From: Triparma columacea
Taxonomy: Eukaryota; Sar; Bolidophyceae; Parmales; Triparmaceae
Length of the DNA stretch: 13,074 nt
Reading direction: 5' to 3'
Assembly (NCBI GenBank): GCA_030267965.1
Contig: BRYA01000668.1
Span: forward strand, 1-13,074
Positions 7,901 to 13,074 of this stretch are shown piece by piece. The position numbers and the translations under genes were made by a program. Numbering within the stretch: position 1 is the stretch's first letter; every line of letters starts with the position of its first letter. Below the pieces are notes generated by a model. The model was given only the letters and a program-made list of their open reading frames with translations, searched no databases and had not been told where the DNA came from.

Positions 7901-10900
7901 ACTGCAACGGGGGGGAGATCACCAGCGTCAACGTCGACCCCACGACGAGCGTGCTCTGCGCCGGAGACAACTTTGGAAGGCTGAAGCTGTACAACTACCC
8001 AGTGTCGACTGGGGGGAGCCTTCATCTCACCTTCAGGGGGCACTCCGGCGCCGTCAGCAATGTCAGGTTCAGCGACGGCGGCCATTACATGTACTCCATG
8101 GGCAAGACCGACTGCTGCATAATGCAGTATAAGCACGAGCTTGACATTATGGAGCCGAGCGACGACGAGGCTGAGGGGGAGGAGAAGAAGGAGATGAACG
8201 AAACCGAGGCAACAACAAGCAGCAGCAGCAGCAGCAGTGGCATGACCCCCGCCAAGTCCACCGCGCCTCTCGAGGAGCTGTCCGTGTCCGACCCCTTCCT
8301 CCTCGACGAGTTGCACGCCGCGGAAGCCCTCACGACCAAGTCGAGCGAATCTTCCATTCCGAAGGAGCAGGAAAGAGTCAAGCACTACCTGAGCATGATC
8401 GCCGAGCCCACCGGATTCCACTTTAAGGACGAGCTCCTGGGAAGCACCGACTGCGACCTCGAGCTGCAGTGGGTCCACGGATACAGAAGCCAGGACTGTA
8501 GAAACACGCTAAGGTACAGCAGCAGTGGGAGCGTTATCTACAACTGTGCAGCGCTGGGGGTCTGCTACAACAAGCCGACAGACACGCAGCACTTTCAGCA
8601 AGGAACTCATACTGACGACATCCTGTCCCTGGCCATCCACCCCGACGGCAATATTTGCGCCACCGGTCAGGTCGGGGACAACCCCATGATTGTCGTTTGG
8701 GACGTCTCAACGCAGCAGACCAAGAGCATCCTCAGTGGCTTCCACAGGCGCGGGGTCGCCCTCCTCCAGTTCAACTCCACTGGGAAGCTTCTTGTCAGTG
8801 TGGGCTTGGATGACCACAATAGCCTGGCGGTTTACAACTGGGAGCAGAACAGGTGCATCGCCACCGCAGTCGTCAGCAAGAGCAAGGTCATGGCGACCTG
8901 CTTCGTCGGCGACAGGGTCGTAACCGGGGGCAGCGGGTTCCTGAAGTTCTGGACTCTTAATGGCAACGACTTCTCCTGCCAGAACGGCATCTTCAAGAAG
9001 GGGGCCGGGGTGAGGGGTCGGGAGGACTTCTTCGTCATGTGTGCAGAGCCACTGGACGGGAATTTCTGTCTCACCACAGGCGTGAACGGGGAGATGGTCG
9101 TGTGGGACGGGTGCGAGGCACTCAGCGGGAAGAACCTTGTGGTGGGGGGGGGGAAGCTATTCAGGCACAAGGAGAGCCTCAACGCGCTCTTCACCAATCC
9201 TACGACTAAGGAGGTGGTGACGGGGGACAGGAGCGGGGTCGTTGGGGTGTGGAAATGGGACGGGGAGGAGTGTAACTTGACGCTGTGCAAGGCCTTCAGG
9301 CTTGAGGACTTGGAGTTTGACTTGAGCTCCGTGAGCATCAGGAGCGTCTGCACGATGAATGGTGACGAACTCCTTATCGGAACCGGAGGGAGCGAGATCG
9401 TGGAGGTCAAGAGCGCTGCCATAGGGGACTTTTCCACCTTTGAGGGCGCCAAAGGTGGACCTACCATCGATTGGCCCAAGGACATTGCAGTCAACGTGAT
9501 CTCCGAGGGCCACTGCGCTGGGGAAGTCTGGGGCCTGGCCGTCCACCCCGGTAAGAACGAGTTCGTGACCGCAGGGGACGACAGGGTGTTGAGGCTCTGG
9601 AACACCACCAGCAAGGACTGCCTCCGGAAGAGGATTTTGGAGTGGAAGTGCAGGGCGTTAGCTTACAGCCCACTTGGCAGTTGGAACCAGGACCAGCCTC
9701 ACCTGGCCTGCGGGTTGAACAACGGAAATATTATCGTGGTGGACGGGGGCCTGAGGAATGACCACGTCCTAGCGAAGTTGACGCAGCCGACGCAGTGGAT
9801 CCAGGAAATTTCCTACACGTTTGAGGGGAGCACAATGGTAGTAGGAACCCACGATAACTGCATTTACGTGTACGATGTCCAGAACGCCTACAGTTTGGCA
9901 GGAAAGATAGACTCATTCAGTAGTTTCTTGACCCACATCGACTTCGGCATCTTGTTGAGGGAGGGAGAGACCATGAATGAGAGGGGCATGGTAGTGGACG
10001 CAAAGGGGGGCAAGAGGTCTAGGAATGTGGAGGTCGACGAGATCTGGATGCAAGTGTGCACTGGCGACGACAGCATAAGCTTCTGGAACGTCAAGACGAT
10101 GGAGGAGGAGAAGAGCGCCAACAAGTTGAAGGATCTTGTCTTTGCCACGTACAGCCAGACGCTAGGGTTCCCCGTCCAGGGGATCAAGGGCAAGGGAAAG
10201 AGCAAGGTTCTGAGCGTCGATAGGAACCACATCTACAGGAAGGTGCCCGTGCTGGCCACCAGCGACGAGTTGGGCGTCATCAGGCTCTACAACTACCCCT
10301 GCGTTCACGAGGGCGCCGCAGAGAAGACCTTCTTGGGTCACAGCGCGGCCGTGACGAACATAAGGTTCACGTTCGACGACGGTTCACTGGTCAGCGTGGG
10401 GGGGGGGGACAGGACGGTTTGTGTGTGGAAGACGGATATAGTGGAGGAGGCGAGGGAGCTGGACGCAGCGGGGGTGGTGAGCGATAGTGAGGGGGGGGGA
10501 GGGTTCGAGGGAGATGTGGAGGCGGACGAGGACGACGAAGGGCTCTTCGACATGGCACAGGGGAAGAGGAGCGGGGGAGACGAGTTTATGGCGGTCAAGC
10601 CTTATTTGGGGGCAATCAGGGAGCCCTCCACTTGGAAGGAGCCGGAGGACTGCGGGGAGCAGCCCGACGGAGAACTCTCGCTGAATTTTGTTTACGGATA
10701 CAGGAGCGATTGCAGGAACAACCTGAGCTACGGAGACAGCGTCACTGAGATCGTGTACCACGTCGCCGGGGTGGGGATCAAGTATGACTTGGAGGAGAAG
10801 AGTCAGCTCTTCAACTTGGCCCACAGCGATGACATCTGCAGCTGCGCGGTGCACCCCCAGGGCCACACAGTCGCGACTGGAGAAATCGGGAAGACCCCCG

Positions 10901-12429
10901 CCATCGTGCTCTGGGATAGTAACAGCGGGAGCACCCTCATGACCATGAAGGACTACCACAAGAGGGGCGTCAACCTGCTGACCTTCAGCGACGACGGGAA
11001 GCTGCTGTACAGCGTGGGGATGGACGACGATCACAGCATAGCGGTTTATTCGAGTGAGGGGAGCCACAGCAACCTGGGAACGCTGATTGCCAAGGCCAAG
11101 GGGAGCAGGAACAAGATGCTGGCGATTGCGAGCTTCGGGGAGAACAGCTTCTGCCTAGCGGGGAAGAACGAGGTTAAGTTCTTCCAGGTCAACGCAGTGA
11201 AGGGGGAACTGAGCTCCAAGAAGGGACTGTTCGGGAAGAAGGCAAAGAACAAGGTTTGCGTCAGCTGTAACTATTTGGGCCCTGATGCCGTTACGGGGCA
11301 GGCGGACGGGAGCATGTACTTGTGGAAGGGGAGGAACGCGAGCATCGTCAGAAGGGGCCACTCAGCGGCTGTCAACACACTGAGAAAGTGCCAGCACGGA
11401 TTAGTCAGCGGCGGAAAGGACGGTTTGGTCATTGTGTGGAGTGAGAGCCTAACAGCGACCAAGACCTTTGACCTCATGAAGCTGGCAGGCCTCGCGAAGC
11501 CAATCGTAGGGGACGTTAGAAGCGTGTCTAGTATGGGGAACAAGATCTTGGTGGGAACGAAGAGCAGCGACATTCTGGAGCTCGACATTCCAACCGGGGA
11601 GGCCAGGGGGCTACTGAACGGCCACTATGGAGGGGAGCTCTGGGGAATCGACTACAACCCTACTGGCGTGAACGTGGCCACCGTGGGAGACGAGGGTGTC
11701 CTCTGTGTCTGGGACACCAAGAAGCACCAACGGGTGGGGTGGACGAACGTAGGCAAGGCCAGAGGCGTGTGCTACATGACGGACGGGAGCGTCATCGCGG
11801 TGGGGCTGTACTCGGGGAACGTGGCGGTCTATTCTGAGGACAACCTGGTCAAGAAAGCAGACGTCAAGGTCGCGAAGGAGTGGATCCAGTGCATGAAGTA
11901 CAGCCCGGATGGGAACACGCTCGCGGTGGGGAGCCATGACAACAACATTTACTTGCTCGAGACCAGGACGTACACTAGGAGGAGCGTGTTGAAGGGGCAC
12001 AGCAGCTTCATCACCCACTTGGACTGGAGCAGCGATAACAAGTTCCTGCAGAGCAACTGTGGGGCCTACGAGCTGCTGTACTGGAACAACAGGAACGGGG
12101 CGCAGATAAAGAGCCCGAGCAGCCTGAAGGACGTTGGGTGGGACACGTGGACTTGCGTTCTCGGTTGGCCCGTACAGAGCATATGGCAGGGAGCCTCGGG
12201 GAACGACATCAATTGCTGCGTCAAGGTGGGGGGAAGCCTGGTGACGGGGGGAGACGACGGGGGTGTCAAAATGTTCAAGTACCCAGTGGTTAAGAGCAAG
12301 GCCAAGATGAAGTTGTACAAGGGGCACACGAGTCACGTGACAAACGTGTGCCAGGGAGACGGCGGGAAGACGGTGTTTTCGACAGGGGGGATGGACAGGG
12401 CTGTGTTGCAGTTCAACGTCGTCGAGTGA
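4994..12429 (+). CDS. EF-hand plus triple HELP-WD40 (EML5/EML6-like) microtubule-associated protein
   Basis: Five exons (4994-5124, 5338-5497, 5604-5933, 6038-7030, 7111-12429) join in phase to 2310 residues. The start is the first ATG after an in-frame TGA at 4940. The N terminus MGNSLA fits the N-myristoylation pattern (Gly2, small residue at 6). The EF-hand module holds a canonical loop at 70-81 (DNDGDGRIDGLE), a near-canonical loop at 106-117 (Ala where Gly is usual) and a canonical loop at 158-169 (DSDGSGQVTFDE). Three HELP motifs follow: LELEWVYGY (W288), LELQWVHGY (W992) and LSLNFVYGY (Phe at 1731 in place of Trp). Each HELP leads into WD40 blades with EML hallmarks: the KKGL/FKKG/KKGLFGK segment, GE-W/LWG-...HP, DxxG...L-YxYP and a closing GH...V.NV...S.G blade. 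Acidic linkers at 885-920 (with Ser7) and 1649-1697 separate the units. EML proteins bind tubulin through such tandem propellers; calcium control and membrane anchoring are inference. Three units plus ~280 extra N-terminal residues exceed EML6 (about 1950 residues). Confidence 0.93.
5125..5337 (+). other. EML-like gene intron 1 (213 bases)
   Basis: The donor is ATCAG|GTGGGT and the acceptor TCCACAG|G, phase 2. An ACTAAC branch-point candidate (5225-5230) is followed at once by a C-run tract broken by two G's (5231-5260). A second candidate, CTCTAAACCC (5321-5330), lies right before the acceptor and is identical to the 10-mer at 1431-1440 in the carrier intron. Splicing joins the myristoylation/helix exon to the first calcium loop. 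Confidence 0.85.
5498..5603 (+). other. EML-like gene intron 2 (106 bases)
   Basis: The donor is GAGAAG|GTAAGG and the acceptor CCCCTAG|G, phase 0, with a CT/C-rich tract (5568-5601). It falls between the first canonical EF-hand and the next one; the spliced product reads FEEK-AKFAFELYDF, the normal EF-hand inter-loop helix. Confidence 0.88.
5934..6037 (+). other. EML-like gene intron 3 (104 bases), at the EF-hand/EML boundary
   Basis: The donor is GAAGAG|GTGAGC, and a run of 12 C's (6021-6032) leads into the acceptor ACCAG|G, phase 0. Retention would stop translation at TGA 6018-6020. It lies in the acidic linker between the calcium-binding module and the HELP/WD40 part. Confidence 0.88.
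7031..7110 (+). other. EML-like gene intron 4 (80 bases)
   Basis: The donor is GGCGAG|GTGAGA, a branch-point candidate CACTAAC lies at 7078-7084, and the acceptor is GCGCAG|G, phase 0. Splicing rebuilds a WD blade end, ISGGE-DGLVLIWD. It is the last intron; the following exon runs 5.3 kb uninterrupted. Confidence 0.92.
8218..8238 (+). repeat. (AGC)n trinucleotide repeat coding Ser7
   Basis: Six AGC codons and one AGT encode Ser908-914 in the acidic linker between HELP-WD units 1 and 2. Such a run in a disordered linker can change length without disturbing either propeller. Confidence 0.9.
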
Positions 12430-13074
12430 GAATAATACTTTTGGATCAAAATTTTGTTGGGGTTCTCATAGATTTTATTTCGGCTGAGATACACGTATTA
12501 TTGGGTTACACATTAGGGATAGCTTAGGCGGAATTAAGGGGGGGGGGTTGGTTTGGGCGGGTTGGGTTGGAAGGAGTGCGAGTGGATGCCACGAACGTGC
12601 TGGCTGGTTTTGGGTGTTGTGAGTAGGGAAGGATTAAGGGCAAATTGTGTTGTCTTGGCCAACGTTTGAGAGGAAGGCTGTGTATATAGGGTCCGTGCGA
12701 CTCTTTGGGTCGATTTGAGGGATTAGGAAGGAGGAAGGGTGCAGCATATAGATACAATTTTGTTATTGGGAAGATATAGCGTACTTGAAATGGCAAATGG
12801 GAGCAAACGCTGATCTTAGGACTGGAAACACGAAGATATAGAGGCATAGACGGAGTTCAAGGTGCGACCTTTTAACTCTCCAAAACCCTCAAAACAAATT
12901 CTGAATACAGCAAGCTCATTTACATCGCATTGTCGTATTCGTTGCAACAAGAAGAGCGATAATACTACACAACACTCAGAAAATAGAGTTTGACGGCTTT
13001 AAGTGTTGACTGAAGCATAATACTAGCTCACACCACTCCCGGCCAACGTCGTGAGCACAAGCAATTTAGTCCTG
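12430..13074. other. Right flank, no gene supported
   Basis: The first ~100 bases should be the 3' untranslated region of the EML-like gene; no AATAAA signal is seen, only AT-rich words (GAATAATAC, ATTTTATTT). A G-run lies at 12538-12547, and TATATAGGGT at 12683-12692 repeats a 10-mer found at 343-352. No open frame shows a recognisable domain. A possible short terminal exon on the minus strand near 12924-12970 is too weak to annotate. Confidence 0.5.

Noticed and set aside
7567..8478. Long minus-strand open frame (303 codons) antisense to the EML-like gene
   Set aside because: A shadow of strong GC-biased codon use in the real gene; similar shadows occur at 6461-7066, 8832-9614, 10384-11067 and 11611-12336.
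12924..13074. Possible terminal exon on the minus strand ending CCNEYDNAM-stop after a TAG acceptor-like site near 12970
   Set aside because: Only about 14 codons with no domain; the putative donor (GTGTGA) is weak and the upstream part lies outside the window.

Overview
This is nuclear DNA of a eukaryote. All three genes I can support are interrupted by spliceosomal introns of 80-626 bases. Donors are GTGAGN, GTAAGN or GTGGGT and every acceptor ends in AG. Acceptors are usually preceded by C-rich or CT-rich tracts, and some introns have YTAAY-type branch-point candidates. Short dense introns, long C and G homopolymers, compact spacing and an echinoderm-microtubule-associated-protein-like (EML) gene point to a unicellular protist, plausibly a stramenopile microalga. 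That placement is inference; no rRNA or marker gene is present to test it.

Layout, left to right. 1-439: left flank and likely promoter of the first gene (a TATATATA run and a TGAGTCA site). 440-2154, plus strand: a mitochondrial carrier (SLC25) most like the dicarboxylate/oxoglutarate/UCP branch, with a 626-base intron that holds 25 copies of a 17-base minisatellite. 2225-4274, minus strand, converging on the carrier with 70 bases between the stop codons: a three-exon, 616-residue protein of unknown function with a basic cluster, an F-box near the C terminus and a final Cys/His cluster resembling a zinc finger. 4275-4993: a 719-base divergent intergenic region with repeated TGACGTG boxes and a GTCAC-AA-GTGAC palindrome. 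4994-12429, plus strand: a five-exon gene for a 2310-residue protein. It begins with a potential N-myristoylation signal and an EF-hand calcium sensor module, followed by three complete HELP plus WD40 units in the arrangement of vertebrate EML5/EML6. 12430-13074: right flank with no gene I can support.

No operon logic applies. The carrier would move metabolites across the inner mitochondrial membrane. The minus-strand protein may be a ubiquitin-ligase adaptor. The large protein would be a calcium-responsive, possibly membrane-anchored, microtubule-associated scaffold. I reconstructed the exon joins by hand from reading phase and splice consensus. In every join the phase is consistent and the domain sequence continues across the junction, but no transcript evidence was available.
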